From: Gibbsiella quercinecans
Lineage (GTDB): Bacteria; Pseudomonadota; Gammaproteobacteria; Enterobacterales; Enterobacteriaceae
Reading direction: 5' to 3'
Assembly: GCF_002291425.1 (NCBI RefSeq)
Contig: NZ_CP014136.1
Coordinates: forward strand, 1,364,001 to 1,428,000
Length of the DNA stretch: 64,000 nt
The position numbers and the translations under genes are program-made. Below are positions 48,230-58,771 of the stretch, piece after piece. The notes beneath the pieces were generated by a model, which saw only the letters and a program-made list of their open reading frames with translations, had not been told where the DNA came from and did no database searches. Position 1 is the stretch's first letter; every line of letters starts with the position of its first letter.

Positions 48230-48374
48230 TCTACCATCCCCTCTAGAATTCTATCGTCGCACCGAAAAATCCCTACGGTTGCGACAGCGCAGCTGTTATT
48301 CAAACCCGTCAGGCCCGGATAACCTGCCACAGCGTGACATAACGTGGCCTGACAGCCCCCTAAGTTAGCGGTAC

Positions 48375-48411
48375 AAAAAAACGCTGGCAAGTCCGAAATA
48401 GCTTACCAGCG
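48375..48411 (-). terminator. Terminator of lon
   Basis: Minus strand: CGCTGGTAAG pairs with CTTGCCAGCG (one G-T pair) across a 10-base loop, followed by seven T residues. About 35 bases past the lon stop. Confidence 0.88.
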
Positions 48412-48443
48412 CAAGATTTATCGATGGTTTTTGCGATCCATCA

Positions 48444-50798
48444 CTATTTTACCGCTACCGGCTGGGCGCCGAAGGCCGGATTTTGCAACGCGATGTTCAA
48501 AACTTCGTCGATTTTCTGAACCGGATGGATCTCCAGATCGGCAATGACGTTATCCGGGATCTCTTCCAGATCGCGCTTGTTCTCGTAAGGGATCAGCACG
48601 GTTTTGATACCACCACGGTGCGCCGCCAGCAGTTTTTCCTTCAAACCGCCGATCGGCAATACCTGGCCACGCAGGGTGATCTCACCGGTCATCGCCACAT
48701 CGGCGCGCACCGGGTTGCCGGTCAAACAAGAGACCAGTGCGGTACACATGGCGATACCGGCGCTTGGGCCGTCTTTCGGCGTCGCGCCTTCCGGCACGTG
48801 CACGTGGATATCACGCTTCTCGTAGAAATCTGCGTTGATGCCCAGTTTGTCGGCGCGCGCGCGCACCACGGTCAACGCCGCCTGAATCGACTCCTGCATC
48901 ACCTCACCCAGCGAACCGGTGTAGGTCAGCTTGCCCTTGCCCGGCACACAGGCGGTTTCGATGGTCAGCAGATCGCCGCCCACTTCCGTCCACGCCAGCC
49001 CCGTGACCTGGCCCACGCGGTTTTCGGTGTCCGCACGGCCGTAGTCGACGCGCTGCACGCCCAGGTAGTCTTTCAGGTTGTCGCCGTTGATTTCGATGTG
49101 CTTGAGCGTCTTATCCATCAACAGCGCTTTTACCGCCTTACGGCACAGCTTGGAAATTTCACGTTCCAGGCTACGCACCCCGGCTTCACGGGTGTAATAG
49201 CGGATGATGCCGATGATGGCGCTGTCGTCGACGGTCAGCTCGCCCTTTTTCAACGCATTACGTTCGATCTGCTTCGGCAACAGGTGCTGCTTGGCGATAT
49301 TCAGCTTTTCGTCTTCGGTATAACCGGAAAGACGGATCACTTCCATACGGTCCAGCAGAGGCGCCGGAATGTTCATCGAGTTCGAGGTAGCGACGAACAT
49401 AACGTCGGACAGATCGTAATCCACTTCCAGGTAGTGATCGTTGAACGCCACGTTCTGTTCCGGATCCAACACTTCCAATAACGCAGAAGCAGGATCGCCA
49501 CGCATGTCGGACGACATTTTGTCTATTTCGTCGAGCAGGAACAGTGGGTTTTTCACCCCAACCTTCGCCATTTTCTGGATCAACTTGCCCGGCATAGAAC
49601 CGATGTAGGTCCGGCGGTGGCCGCGGATCTCTGCCTCATCACGCACGCCGCCCAAGGCCATACGCACGTATTTACGGCCGGTCGCCTTGGCGATCGACTG
49701 GCCCAGCGAGGTTTTACCCACGCCCGGAGGCCCAACCAGGCACAGAATCGGCCCTTTGATTTTGCTGACGCGGCTCTGCACCGCCAGGTATTCCAGGATA
49801 CGGTCTTTAACGCGCTCCAGGCCGTAGTGATCGGTATCGAGCACTTCCTGGGCCTTGACCAGATCCTTTTTCACCTTGCTGCGCGCATTCCACGGCACCT
49901 GCAACATCCAATCGATGTAGCCACGTACCACAGTAGCTTCCGCCGACATCGGCGACATCATTTTCAGCTTCTGCAGTTCCGCTTCGGTTTTTTCACGCGC
50001 GTCTTTCGGCATTTTCGCCGCTTCGATCTTACGCTTCAGCGCCTCATACTCATCCGGCGCGTCGTCCATCTCGCCCAGCTCTTTCTGAATGGCCTTCATC
50101 TGCTCATTCAGATAATACTCGCGCTGGCTTTTTTCCATCTGCTTTTTGACGCGGTTGCGGATGCGTTTTTCAACCTGCAGCAGATCGATTTCCGACTCCA
50201 TCATCGCCATCAGGTACTCGAGGCGTTCGGTGATGTCGGACATTTCCAATACCGACTGCTTGTCGCTGAGCTTCAGCGGCATATGCGCGGCAATGGTATC
50301 GGCCAGCCGTGCGGCGTCGTCAATACTGTTGAGCGACGTCAGCACTTCCGGCGGGATTTTCTTGTTCAGTTTGATATAGCCTTCAAACTGATTAATGGCC
50401 GTGCGCACCAGAACTTCCTGCTCGCGTTCATCAATGGCCGGAGATTCAAGGTATTCCGCCTGGGCGGCAAAGTGTTCGCCACTGTCGGAAAGCGTCGTGA
50501 TACGCGCGCGCTGCAAGCCTTCGACCAACACTTTTACCGTGCCGTCGGGCAGCTTCAGCATCTGTAGGATCGACGCCACAGTACCGACAGAAAACAGATC
50601 GTTAATGCCAGGTTCATCCGTTGAGGCCTCTTTCTGTGCCACCAGCATGATCTTCTTATCGTGATCCATTGCCGCTTCGAGGCACCGAATTGATTTTTCC
50701 CGGCCAACAAATAACGGGATCACCATGTGCGGATAAACCACCACGTCGCGCAAAGGCAGAACGGGGATTTCAATGCGTTCGGAACGCTCAGGGTTCAT
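48444..50798 (-). CDS. lon: Lon, ATP-dependent protease
   Basis: Hexameric AAA+ serine protease degrading misfolded proteins and regulators such as SulA and RcsA. The ATG at 50798 ([18 protein letters not shown]) gives 784 residues, as in E. coli; the frame is open for 27 more codons, without support. N-terminal substrate domain to about 310, P-loop [10 protein letters not shown] near 356, and a protease domain with the catalytic Ser in [11 protein letters not shown] (about 679) and Lys in [10 protein letters not shown] (about 722). The leader sequence just before the ATG matches E. coli, but a palindromic element interrupts it further upstream. Confidence 0.98.
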   Translation of the reverse strand: MNPERSERIEIPVLPLRDVVVYPHMVIPLFVGREKSIRCLEAAMDHDKKIMLVAQKEASTDEPGINDLFSVGTVASILQMLKLPDGTVKVLVEGLQRARITTLSDSGEHFAAQAEYLESPAIDEREQEVLVRTAINQFEGYIKLNKKIPPEVLTSLNSIDDAARLADTIAAHMPLKLSDKQSVLEMSDITERLEYLMAMMESEIDLLQVEKRIRNRVKKQMEKSQREYYLNEQMKAIQKELGEMDDAPDEYEALKRKIEAAKMPKDAREKTEAELQKLKMMSPMSAEATVVRGYIDWMLQVPWNARSKVKKDLVKAQEVLDTDHYGLERVKDRILEYLAVQSRVSKIKGPILCLVGPPGVGKTSLGQSIAKATGRKYVRMALGGVRDEAEIRGHRRTYIGSMPGKLIQKMAKVGVKNPLFLLDEIDKMSSDMRGDPASALLEVLDPEQNVAFNDHYLEVDYDLSDVMFVATSNSMNIPAPLLDRMEVIRLSGYTEDEKLNIAKQHLLPKQIERNALKKGELTVDDSAIIGIIRYYTREAGVRSLEREISKLCRKAVKALLMDKTLKHIEINGDNLKDYLGVQRVDYGRADTENRVGQVTGLAWTEVGGDLLTIETACVPGKGKLTYTGSLGEVMQESIQAALTVVRARADKLGINADFYEKRDIHVHVPEGATPKDGPSAGIAMCTALVSCLTGNPVRADVAMTGEITLRGQVLPIGGLKEKLLAAHRGGIKTVLIPYENKRDLEEIPDNVIADLEIHPVQKIDEVLNIALQNPAFGAQPVAVK

Positions 50799-50861
50799 AG
50801 AGCTCTCTCTTAGTTTAATTTCCGCCAGGTTTGAGGGGAATCTCATGAGACGTAAGCATCT

Positions 50862-50985
50862 ATACCCTTCATCTTTCAAGTTGTCACGGCGTTGGCTACC
50901 TTCACGCCTCCGTTGCCCAGTGAACTAAGCGGTTGAAATGAGCGCTTAGCCGCCGCCATGCTGCACGTTGAAATCTATTGGGTAT
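50862..50985. repeat. Palindromic element inserted in the lon leader
   Basis: A 124-base imperfect palindrome bounded by ATACCC and GGGTAT. Arms: ATACCCTTCATCTTTCAAGT on the left and, inverted, ATACCCAATAGATTTCAACG on the right. It resembles the short non-autonomous palindromes scattered through Yersinia/Serratia genomes. It lies between the sigma-32 promoter (51013-51041) and the lon start, so it is transcribed as part of the leader. No target duplication is clear. Confidence 0.75.
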
Positions 50986-51012
50986 CACGTTTCACAAAAT
51001 CTGGTTAATGAG

Positions 51013-51041
51013 TATATGGGGATGAATCTCTTACATTCAAC
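51013..51041 (-). promoter_or_regulatory. Sigma-32 promoter of lon
   Basis: Minus strand: GTTGAAT (51041-51035) and CCCCATATA (51021-51013), the same core elements as the E. coli lon heat-shock promoter in my recollection. It lies about 215 bases upstream of the lon ATG because of the inserted palindrome. Confidence 0.8.
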
Positions 51042-51062
51042 GGCAAGAATGTGTGGAAAAGG

Positions 51063-51087
51063 AAATGGGGGATAAAATCCCCCATTT
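51063..51087. terminator. Terminator of clpX
   Basis: AAATGGGGGAT pairs with ATCCCCCATTT across a short AAA loop, with T5 on the plus strand and TTTCCTTTT on the minus strand. About 30 bases past the clpX stop. Confidence 0.85.
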
Positions 51088-51117
51088 TTCTGATAACTTT
51101 CTGGTTTGGCTGGTTAA

Positions 51118-52389
51118 TTATTCGCCTGATGCCTGTGCTTCAGGCTTGCCGTAAATCAGCAGCGGTTTAGACTGGCCGGCAATCACCGATTCGTCGATCA
51201 CCACTTTATCCACGCCATCCATTGACGGCAGATCATACATGGTGTCCAGCAACGCGCCTTCAACGATGGAACGCAGGCCACGTGCACCGGTCTTGCGCGC
51301 CATGGCTTTCTTGGCAATGGCGTTCAGCGCTTCATCGCGGAACTCCAGCTCGGCCCCTTCCAGGTTGAACAATGCCTGGTACTGCTTGGTCAGCGCATTT
51401 TTCGGCTCTTTCAGGATCTGGATCAGCGCGTCTTCGCTCAGTTCGCTCAGCGTCGCCACCACCGGCAAACGGCCGATGAACTCTGGGATCAGACCAAACT
51501 TGATCAAATCCTCCGGTTCGGCCTGCAGCAGCAGTTCGCCTTCGCTGGCCTTTTCCGCCTCGCCTTTCACCGTGGCGCCAAAACCAATGCCGGAACCGGT
51601 GTTAACACGCTGGCCGATGACTTTATCCAGGCCGGCAAACGCACCGCCGCAAATAAACAGGATCTTGGAGGTATCAACCTGCAGGAATTCCTGCTGCGGA
51701 TGCTTACGCCCGCCCTGCGGCGGCACCGCGGCGATAGTGCCTTCGATCAGTTTCAACAGCGCTTGCTGCACGCCTTCGCCCGACACGTCGCGGGTAATGG
51801 ACGGGTTGTCTGATTTACGGGAAATCTTGTCGATTTCATCGATATAGACGATGCCACGCTGCGCCTTCTGCACATCGTAATCACATTTCTGCAGCAGCTT
51901 CTGGATGATGTTTTCCACGTCTTCGCCGACATAACCTGCTTCGGTCAGCGTGGTGGCATCCGCCATGGTGAATGGCACATCCAGGAAGCGCGCCAGCGTT
52001 TCCGCCAGCAGCGTTTTACCGCTACCCGTCGGCCCGATCAGCAGAATATTGCTCTTGCCCAACTCGATGCCATTGCTGGTATCGCCGTTGCGCAGGCGTT
52101 TGTAATGGTTGTATACCGCAACCGCCAGCACTTTTTTCGCCGGCTCCTGGCCGATAACATAATCATCCAGGTGCGCACGGATCTCATGCGGGGTTGGCAG
52201 TGCGCTGCGCTCGCGATGCGGGGCAACTTCTTTTATCTCTTCGCGAATAATGTCGTTACACAGATCAACACATTCATCGCAGATATACACCGACGGCCCA
52301 GCAATGAGCTTACGCACTTCATGCTGGCTTTTGCCGCAGAAAGAGCAGTACAGCAGCTTTCCCGAACCGTCTTTGCGCTTATCTGTCAT
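51118..52389 (-). CDS. clpX: ClpX, unfoldase of the ClpXP protease
   Basis: AAA+ hexamer that recognises tagged substrates (ssrA and others) and feeds them to ClpP. 423 residues (E. coli 424). The N-terminal zinc finger uses C15, C18, C37 and C40. Walker [13 protein letters not shown] lies near residue 120, Walker [11 protein letters not shown] near 181, and the ClpP-binding loop GSGIGFGA near 266. AAGAGG precedes the ATG. clpP is 156 bases upstream in the same operon direction. Confidence 0.98.
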   Translation of the reverse strand: MTDKRKDGSGKLLYCSFCGKSQHEVRKLIAGPSVYICDECVDLCNDIIREEIKEVAPHRERSALPTPHEIRAHLDDYVIGQEPAKKVLAVAVYNHYKRLRNGDTSNGIELGKSNILLIGPTGSGKTLLAETLARFLDVPFTMADATTLTEAGYVGEDVENIIQKLLQKCDYDVQKAQRGIVYIDEIDKISRKSDNPSITRDVSGEGVQQALLKLIEGTIAAVPPQGGRKHPQQEFLQVDTSKILFICGGAFAGLDKVIGQRVNTGSGIGFGATVKGEAEKASEGELLLQAEPEDLIKFGLIPEFIGRLPVVATLSELSEDALIQILKEPKNALTKQYQALFNLEGAELEFRDEALNAIAKKAMARKTGARGLRSIVEGALLDTMYDLPSMDGVDKVVIDESVIAGQSKPLLIYGKPEAQASGE

Positions 52390-52545
52390 GAGTCAAACCT
52401 CTTCTTTAGTCTTTGTCCCGCAGGAAAACTACGGCAACCGTGCGCCCAAACCTATACCAAGAACGCCGATGATGCTGACACAAAGCGGGCCAAACCCGCT
52501 TTGAATATTATAGTAGCCAATCGGCCCGCATTGGATTAAGCCACG

Positions 52546-53169
52546 TTAGCTACGGTGCGTCAGCACGTTGTCCACCAGGCCGTATTCTACCGCCTCTTGT
52601 GCAGACAAAAAGCGATCTCGCTCGGTATCAAGCTCGATCTGTTCCAATGACTGCCCGGAATGGTGCGCCATCAGTTCATTCATGCGCGCCTTCACTTTCA
52701 GAATTTCCCGTGCGTGAATTTCAATATCGGTCGCCTGGCCCTGGAACCCACCCAACGGTTGGTGAATCATCACGCGGGAGTTCGGCAGGCAGAAACGCTT
52801 GCCTTTCGTCCCTGCCGTCAGCAGGAAGGCCCCCATAGAGCACGCCTGGCCCATACAAATAGTGCTGACGTCCGGCTTGATAAACTGCATGGTGTCATAG
52901 ATTGACATGCCTGCGGTAATCACGCCACCCGGCGAGTTGATATAGAGGAAAATGTCTTTTTCCGGGCTTTCCGCTTCCAGGAACAGCATTTGCGCCACAA
53001 TCAGGTTAGCCATGTGGTCTTCAACCTGACCGGTCAGAAAAATGATGCGCTCTTTCAGCAGGCGGGAATAGATATCGTAAGAACGCTCCCCGCGTGAAGT
53101 CTGTTCCACCACCATTGGCACCAAAGCCATGCTAGGTGCAAATTGATCTCGTTCGCCACTGTATGACAT
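52546..53169 (-). CDS. clpP: ClpP, ATP-dependent protease catalytic subunit
   Basis: Serine protease tetradecamer partnered by ClpX and ClpA. 207 residues, as in E. coli, with a short propeptide. The catalytic triad is intact: S111 ([10 protein letters not shown]), H136 ([10 protein letters not shown]) and D185 (TERDRFLS). TAGGAG precedes the ATG. A sigma-32 promoter lies about 165 bases upstream. An IS200 copy sits between clpP and tig, outside the promoter. Confidence 0.98.
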   Translation of the reverse strand: MSYSGERDQFAPSMALVPMVVEQTSRGERSYDIYSRLLKERIIFLTGQVEDHMANLIVAQMLFLEAESPEKDIFLYINSPGGVITAGMSIYDTMQFIKPDVSTICMGQACSMGAFLLTAGTKGKRFCLPNSRVMIHQPLGGFQGQATDIEIHAREILKVKARMNELMAHHSGQSLEQIELDTERDRFLSAQEAVEYGLVDNVLTHRS

Positions 53170-53332
53170 TACCGTCTCCTAATAGAAATTGCCTTGGCAC
53201 CCTTACCGACCGATTCTACTTGAGAACGGCCACCATGACTACGCCAAGAATCCGACATACTCCGCGCCTGGCCGACGGTTGCTGTCATTGTGCGTTATCC
53301 GGCAAACACCCTTTGATGTGAGAGTAAACATT

Positions 53333-53360
53333 AATTGGGGAGCCTGGCCGCGATTTCAAG
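53333..53360 (-). promoter_or_regulatory. Sigma-32 promoter of clpP
   Basis: Minus strand: CTTGAAA (53360-53354), 13-base spacer, CCCCAATT (53340-53333), a close heat-shock promoter match. The rest of the clpP-IS200 gap (53170-53519) shows no gene. Confidence 0.82.
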
Positions 53361-53519
53361 GCCAACCGTCAATAACATCACCGCATTTCCTGACAGGCTA
53401 ATAGCCCCATAGTGGCACAGCGACCACCCCGCCCCTGAGCATCTGGCGTAATGCCGCCGTTACAGAGTAAATATAGTGCATATTGCCATAATTAAGCTGA
53501 TATTAATCAGCAAGGTGGC

Positions 53520-54237
53520 AAAAAAATAAATATCCTCCGGCATAGCCGGAGGTTTTTCTGATGCGCCTATAAGGCTCTGTTACCAGCCGCGCCCTAACAG
53601 GCGCATACGATCTGACATTTGCATCAGACTCCGTTACTTACGGCCCGTAAACGGGCTGCCCGGGTAAGGGAGCGATAACTGCTCGCCCATTTTATCCTCT
53701 TCAAGTTGGTGCTTTATGTATTCCTGTATCTTCGCGGTGTTCTTCCCCACCGTGTCTACGTAGTACCCCCGGCACCAGAACTCCCTGTTTCTGTATTTGA
53801 ATTTCAGATCTCCAAACTGCTCATAAAGCATCAGACTGCTTTTCCCTTTCAGATATCCCATAAAGCCAGATACGCTCATTTTGGGCGGGATTTCCACAAG
53901 CATATGGATATGATCTGCGCAGCATTCAGCTTCCAGGATACGTACATTTTTCCACTCACACAGCTTTCTTAAGATACTGCCTATCGCCAGACGTTTCTCT
54001 CCGTAGAACGCTTGTCTTCGGTATTTTGGCGCAAAAACTATGTGATATTTACAGTTCCATCGGGTGTGCGCTAAGCTCTTTTCGTCCCCCATTGGGACCC
54101 CCTTTTGATTTCTTGTTGAACTTTTGCAGTTGCCAGACCGCAAGATGTTTTAACAAATCAAAAGGGGTTTTAATAACTGGCTTAAAGCTGAAAGCTTTCC
54201 GGAACCCCCAGCCTAGCTGGGGGTTTTCCATAGACAA
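53520..54237 (-). mobile_element. IS200-type insertion sequence, copy 2
   Basis: Same 718-base sequence and orientation as copy 1 at 9026-9743. The encoded transposases are identical over their whole length, and the flanking bases diverge abruptly at both ends. Right-end hairpin at 53535-53553, left-end hairpin at 54203-54225. It lies in the tig-clpP intergenic region with its left end touching the tig terminator. No target duplication is seen. Confidence 0.9.
53634..54092 (-). CDS. tnpA: TnpA, IS200-family Y1 transposase, copy 2
   Basis: Identical 152-residue protein to copy 1: HUH motif HIHM at 64-67 and the catalytic tyrosine in the C-terminal helix. The start at 54092 follows AGGGGG. The frame is undamaged, so either copy could supply transposase for the other. 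Confidence 0.93.
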   Translation of the reverse strand: MGDEKSLAHTRWNCKYHIVFAPKYRRQAFYGEKRLAIGSILRKLCEWKNVRILEAECCADHIHMLVEIPPKMSVSGFMGYLKGKSSLMLYEQFGDLKFKYRNREFWCRGYYVDTVGKNTAKIQEYIKHQLEEDKMGEQLSLPYPGSPFTGRK

Positions 54238-54238
54238 G

Positions 54239-54270
54239 AAAAGCCCGTAACCGAAGCTACGGGCTTTTTT
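54239..54270. terminator. Terminator of tig
   Basis: AAAAGCCCGTA pairs with TACGGGCTTTT across an 8-base loop, with T residues on both strands. On the minus strand it follows tig, and the IS200 left end begins at the end of its T tract. Confidence 0.88.
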
Positions 54271-54313
54271 GTTTCAGCGCTGGGCGGCTATCCGCCAGGC
54301 GCGTCTACCGGCA

Positions 54314-55615
54314 TTACGCCTGAGTTTGGTTCATCAGTTCGCTGAACGTGGTGGCTTTTTCAGTCACTTTCGCTTTGGCCAGCAGGGCTTCAACCGCCTG
54401 CTCTTCCAACGCCACGTTACGCATGTTGTTCATCAGCTCTTTGTTTTTGCTGTAGAACTCGATGACTTCGCTCGGATCTTCGTAAGCAGATGCCATTTCT
54501 TCGATCAGCACCTTAACGCGATCTTCGTCCGCTTTCAGCTCGTGGCTGCTGATCACTTCGCTCAGCAACAGGCCAACCACTACGCGGCGTTTGGCTTGCT
54601 CTTCGAACAGTTCGCGCGGCAGTTCCAACGCTTGCTGTTCGTTGCCGCCGAAACGCTGTGCGGCCTGGCGGCGCAGCACGTCGATTTCACCGTCAACCAG
54701 CGCTGCCGGTACGTCGATTTCGTTAGCAGCGATCAGGCCGTCGATAGCCTGAGTTTTGATGCGGTTACGCACCGCGCCTTTCAGTTCGCGTTCCATGTTT
54801 TTGCGCACTTCTGCACGCAGGCCGTCGAGTGAACCGTCAGCCACGCCGAAACGCTTGATGAACTCTTCGGTCAGCTCTGGCAATTCACGTTCTTCGACTT
54901 TCTTCAGAACGATAGCGAACTTGGCGGCTTTACCCTTCAGGTTTTCCGCATGGTAATCTTCCGGGAAGCTCACGTCGATGGTGAATTCTTCGCCGGTTTT
55001 GTGCCCTACCAAGCCTTCTTCAAAACCTGGGATCATGCGGCCCTGGCCCATTGCCAGTACGAAGTCGGCCGCTTTGCCGCCTTCGAACTCTTCACCGTCG
55101 ATAGCGCCGGTGAAGTCAACGGTTACGCGGTCTTCCGCAGCCACAGCGCGATCGGTTTCTTTCCAGCTCGCCTGCTGTTTGCGCAGGGTTTCCAGCATCG
55201 CGTCAACGTCGGCATCGTTCACATCAACAACCGGTTTTTCAACTTCGATGGTTTCCAGACCTTTCAGCTCAACTTCCGGATACACTTCGAACTCGACGGT
55301 GAAAGTGAAATCTTCACCTTCTTTGTACTCGCCCGGTTGGTAGTTTGGCGCACCGGCCGGGTTCACTTTTTCTTTGATGATAGCGTCAACGAAGTTGCGC
55401 TGCATCAGATCGCCCAGAACGTCCTGACGAACAGAAGCGCCATAACGACGTTCAACGATGTTCATCGGCACTTTGCCTTTACGGAAGCCATCGATACGCA
55501 CGTTTTTCGCCGCGTTGTTCAACTCTTTTTTAACAGCCTGACTGATGACATCAGCGGGTACAGTAATAGAGAGACGGCGCCCAAGGCCTTGGGTGGTTTC
55601 TACTGAAACTTGCAT
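54314..55615 (-). CDS. tig: Tig, trigger factor
   Basis: Ribosome-associated chaperone and prolyl isomerase. 433 residues (E. coli 432). The ribosome-binding signature GFRKGKVP lies at 44-51 in the N-terminal domain. The FKBP-type domain spans about 150-245 ([16 protein letters not shown]), followed by the helical C-terminal chaperone arms. GAGG precedes the ATG. First gene of the tig-clpP-clpX-lon series, as in E. coli. Confidence 0.98.
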   Translation of the reverse strand: MQVSVETTQGLGRRLSITVPADVISQAVKKELNNAAKNVRIDGFRKGKVPMNIVERRYGASVRQDVLGDLMQRNFVDAIIKEKVNPAGAPNYQPGEYKEGEDFTFTVEFEVYPEVELKGLETIEVEKPVVDVNDADVDAMLETLRKQQASWKETDRAVAAEDRVTVDFTGAIDGEEFEGGKAADFVLAMGQGRMIPGFEEGLVGHKTGEEFTIDVSFPEDYHAENLKGKAAKFAIVLKKVEERELPELTEEFIKRFGVADGSLDGLRAEVRKNMERELKGAVRNRIKTQAIDGLIAANEIDVPAALVDGEIDVLRRQAAQRFGGNEQQALELPRELFEEQAKRRVVVGLLLSEVISSHELKADEDRVKVLIEEMASAYEDPSEVIEFYSKNKELMNNMRNVALEEQAVEALLAKAKVTEKATTFSELMNQTQA

Positions 55616-55877
55616 CTTGTTACCTCAAAAAAATCACAGTGCTCGGTCAACTCCGTTCCAAGAACCAGGACGGCCACATAAGAACCGAGTTCCCTGATGT
55701 CAGAAGTGTCCCGAAACCATTCCGGAAAAATAGACGCGACATTATAGCGGCGCATGCGGAGGGAGTCGAGGAGAGCAGGGCGGCGAAGGCAAGTTAAACT
55801 CACACTTTTACCGAATTCCCCTAAAAGAACACCCGCTGCCGCCACATTTGCGCTGCATGCCATACGGCTGCCGCCAT
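55616..55877. other. tig upstream region
   Basis: No gene seen. On the minus strand a TATAAT at 55746-55741 lies about 130 bases before tig, with only a weak TCGACT 17 bases further upstream, so a tig promoter here is plausible but not firm. Confidence 0.45.
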
Positions 55878-55906
55878 CAAAAAAACAGAAACGGCCCGCA
55901 GGCCGT
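55878..55906 (-). terminator. Terminator of bolA
   Basis: Minus strand: ACGGCC, loop TGCG, GGCCGT, then TTCTGTTTTTTT. About 70 bases past the bolA stop. Confidence 0.8.
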
Positions 55907-55975
55907 CGCAAAATTCGCCAGTAGTAATACCTTAAATCAGGGGGAAAGTTCCACTGAAACCTGCAGATTTAGCCC

Positions 55976-56290
55976 TCAGGCCAACGTCCCCGCACCGCGG
56001 CAGGGCGGTGAAGCCGGCACGGTATCCTGCAGCCCTTCCCACTCTTTCAAGGTATAGGTATGCAACGCCAATGCGTGCACCCCGTCCGCCAATTCCTGCG
56101 CCAGCGCGCCGTAAATTGCGCGGTGGCGGTTAAGAAAACGTTCGCCGATAAAACGATCGCTGACGATCACCACTTTGAAATGGCTTTCTGAGCCCGCCGG
56201 AACGTTATGCCGATAGCTTTCATCAACCACTTCCAGATACGCGGGCTCAAACGCCGCCCTTAACTTTGCCTCTATTTGCTCGCGAATCAT
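55976..56290 (-). CDS. bolA: BolA, stress-response morphogene regulator
   Basis: BolA-family protein that binds Fe-S cluster glutaredoxins and acts as a transcription factor for cell-shape and biofilm genes. 104 residues (E. coli 105). Conserved segments: [21 protein letters not shown] (about 20-40, quoted by its ends), the [13 protein letters not shown] helix-turn-helix-like region, and [20 protein letters not shown] precedes the ATG. Upstream of tig, as in E. coli, and divergent from yajG. Confidence 0.96.
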   Translation of the reverse strand: MIREQIEAKLRAAFEPAYLEVVDESYRHNVPAGSESHFKVVIVSDRFIGERFLNRHRAIYGALAQELADGVHALALHTYTLKEWEGLQDTVPASPPCRGAGTLA

Positions 56291-56625
56291 AGGATCTCCT
56301 TACTACGCCGGCAGAGGAACACGCCATCTAGCTCAATATTAGCCGTTTTTCATCCGGTTAGACTATGCCCAATAAAAATTTCTCGACAGAGCGCGGAAAA
56401 AACCGCCAATCGACGCGCCCGCTTGGGCTTTTTCCGATTGAGAGCGGCGAAAAAGCGTGTTTTCATCAACCACAGTTAAAAATTTGCCGCCCTCCGGCGT
56501 TCAACACTTCCCCCGGCCGGCGGCGATGCTATGATGTCGGCGCTTTTATGATGAGCTTTCCCCATTTAATTGGCCTGCGCCGACTGGCGCCCGACAACGC
56601 AACCCACGAATGACGAGAATGTAAT
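56291..56625. other. bolA-yajG divergent intergenic region
   Basis: 335 bases with no gene recognised. It must hold the promoters of bolA and of the yajG-ampG operon; I could not assign their elements with confidence. Confidence 0.4.
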
Positions 56626-57204
56626 ATGCTAAAAAAACTGTGTATTCCCTTGTTGGCCGCCCTGATGCTTGCAGGCTGCGCCACCAGCAGCAATACCCTG
56701 AACGTCACGCCGAAGATCGTCCTGCCGCAGCAGGATCCTACTTTGCAGGGTATCACCATCAGCATTAACGGCGCAGACCAGCGCCCGGATCAGGCACTGG
56801 CGAAAGTTAACCGCGACGGCCAACTGATCACCCTGACGCCTTCACGCGATCTGCGCTTCCTGTTGCAAGAAGTGCTTGAAAAACAAATGGGCGCGCGCGG
56901 TTATATGATTGGCCCTGATGGGCAGGCCGATCTGCAAATCGTGGTGAACAACCTGTACGCCGACGTTTCTGAAGGGAACCTGCGCTACAACATCACCACC
57001 AAGGCGGATATTTCAATCATCGTTCAGGCGAAAAACGGCAGCAAACAGGTGAAAAACTACCGTTCTACCTATAACGTGCAGGGTGCCTTCACCGCCAACA
57101 ACGACAAGATCACCAGCGCGGTCAATACCGTTCTGGGCGATGTCATCGCCGATATGGCGCAAGACACCAGCGTCAGTGATTTCATCAAGCAGAACGCGCG
57201 TTAA
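56626..57204 (+). CDS. yajG: YajG, predicted lipoprotein
   Basis: 192-residue lipoprotein, same length as E. coli, with signal peptide and lipobox LAGC (Cys18). A beta-rich domain follows (LQIVVNNLYADVSEGNLRY, then YRSTYNVQGAF). Function unknown; in many species it accompanies ampG, which begins 55 bases downstream here, so the two probably share a transcript. Confidence 0.94.
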   Translation: MLKKLCIPLLAALMLAGCATSSNTLNVTPKIVLPQQDPTLQGITISINGADQRPDQALAKVNRDGQLITLTPSRDLRFLLQEVLEKQMGARGYMIGPDGQADLQIVVNNLYADVSEGNLRYNITTKADISIIVQAKNGSKQVKNYRSTYNVQGAFTANNDKITSAVNTVLGDVIADMAQDTSVSDFIKQNAR

Positions 57205-57259
57205 TCAGTCAATGCCTTAATTGCCGCCCGGAGCATCGGGCGGCGCAGACAAGGATCCC

Positions 57260-58738
57260 ATGTCGAAACAGTATCTGAATATCTTCACCCAGCGTAACTC
57301 CGCCATTCTTCTGCTGCTGGGCTTTGCTTCAGGCCTGCCCCTGGCCCTGACCTCCGGCACACTGCAAGCCTGGATGACCGTTGAAAACATCGATCTGAAG
57401 ACCATTGGGATTTTCTCCTTGGTCGGGCAGGCGTATGTTTTCAAGTTCCTCTGGTCACCCTTTATGGATCGCTACACGCCGCCGTTTCTCGGCCGGCGTC
57501 GCGGCTGGCTGCTCATCAGCCAACTGCTCCTGGTGGCGGCCATTGTGGCGATGGGCTTTATGCAGCCCGCACAGCACCTGTGGTGGCTGGCGGCGCTGGC
57601 CGTGCTAGTGGCCTTCTGTTCCGCCTCACAGGATATTGTGTTCGATGCTTATAAAACCGATCTGCTAAGCGCGGAAGCACGCGGCGCCGGTGCGGCGATC
57701 TCGGTGCTGGGCTACCGGCTGGCTATGCTGGTATCCGGCGGGTTGGCGCTCTGGCTGGCGGATCGCTACCTTGGCTGGCAGGCGACCTACTGGCTGATGG
57801 CCGCGCTGATGCTGATCGGCATAGTCGCCACCCTGATGGCGCCCGAGCCGGATGAGCAGGTGCCGGTGCCACGCAGTATGGAACAAGCTGTGGTCGCGCC
57901 GCTGCGGGATTTTTTCGCCCGCAATAATGCCTGGCTCATTCTGCTGCTGATCGTCATGTATAAGATGGGGGATGCCTTCGCGGGCAGCCTGAGCACCACG
58001 TTTTTGATCCGCGGCGTTGGTTTCGACGCTGGGGAAGTGGGGCTGGTGAACAAAACCCTCGGGCTGTTCGCCACTATTGTCGGTGCGCTGTTCGGCGGGG
58101 TGCTGATGCAACGCCTGACGCTGTTCCGCGCCCTGATGCTGTTCGGCATCCTGCAAGCGATATCAAACGTGGGGTATTGGGTCCTGTCGGTGACCGATAA
58201 AAACATCATCACCATGGGCAGCGCCATCTTCCTGGAAAACCTGTGCGGCGGCATGGGCACGGCGGCCTTTGTCGCCTTGCTGATGACCCTGTGTAACAAA
58301 TCCTTCTCCGCCACCCAGTTTGCTTTGCTCTCCGCCCTTTCCGCCGTTGGCCGCGTTTACGTCGGGCCGATCGCCGGTTGGTTCGTTGAAGCGCATGGCT
58401 GGCCGCTGTTTTATCTGTTTTCTATCGCTGCCGCGCTGCCGGGGCTGTTCCTGCTGGCGGTATGCCGGCAAACACTGGAATACACCCAGAACACCGACGG
58501 CTTCCTGCCGCGCACCGAGTACCGCAATGCCTACCGTTGGGCGCTGCGCCTGCTCACCGCCGGGTGTGCCCTACTGGGGCTTTGGCTGTTGCTGTTGATC
58601 GGCAACGCGCTGGGTTGGCTCAACCTGCCGGCGCTTGCCGATAACACGTTAGAGGCCGGCGCTATCCTGAGCGTAGCCGGCATTGCGATGGGCAGCCTGC
58701 TCGACTATTTGGCGCTGCGCCGCACCCGCCTGGCGTAA
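57260..58738 (+). CDS. ampG: AmpG, anhydromuropeptide permease
   Basis: MFS-type importer of GlcNAc-anhydroMurNAc peptides for cell-wall recycling, which also feeds the ampC induction signal. The ATG at 57260 (MSKQYLNIFTQRN) has AAGGA 4 bases upstream and gives 492 residues (E. coli 491). About 14 membrane segments. Conserved stretches are FASGLPLALTSGTLQAWM (about 21-38), SASQDIVFDAYKTDLL and NLCGGMGTAAFVALLMTLCNK. Confidence 0.95.
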   Translation: MSKQYLNIFTQRNSAILLLLGFASGLPLALTSGTLQAWMTVENIDLKTIGIFSLVGQAYVFKFLWSPFMDRYTPPFLGRRRGWLLISQLLLVAAIVAMGFMQPAQHLWWLAALAVLVAFCSASQDIVFDAYKTDLLSAEARGAGAAISVLGYRLAMLVSGGLALWLADRYLGWQATYWLMAALMLIGIVATLMAPEPDEQVPVPRSMEQAVVAPLRDFFARNNAWLILLLIVMYKMGDAFAGSLSTTFLIRGVGFDAGEVGLVNKTLGLFATIVGALFGGVLMQRLTLFRALMLFGILQAISNVGYWVLSVTDKNIITMGSAIFLENLCGGMGTAAFVALLMTLCNKSFSATQFALLSALSAVGRVYVGPIAGWFVEAHGWPLFYLFSIAAALPGLFLLAVCRQTLEYTQNTDGFLPRTEYRNAYRWALRLLTAGCALLGLWLLLLIGNALGWLNLPALADNTLEAGAILSVAGIAMGSLLDYLALRRTRLA

Positions 58739-58742
58739 TACC

Positions 58743-58771
58743 TGCGGCGGCCGGTTTTTCCGGCTGCCGCA
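58743..58771 (+). terminator. Hairpin after ampG
   Basis: TGCGGCGGCCGG pairs with CCGGCTGCCGCA around a TTTTT loop with one mismatch. It is followed by AAAATATG rather than T residues, so termination efficiency is uncertain. Confidence 0.5.

Noticed and set aside
48483..50567. Two long plus-strand frames opposite lon
   Set aside because: Antisense shadows of the conserved lon coding sequence.
50860..50882. CTTGAAA followed by GGGTAT as an additional lon promoter
   Set aside because: It belongs to the end of the palindromic element; no -10 element lies at a workable distance.
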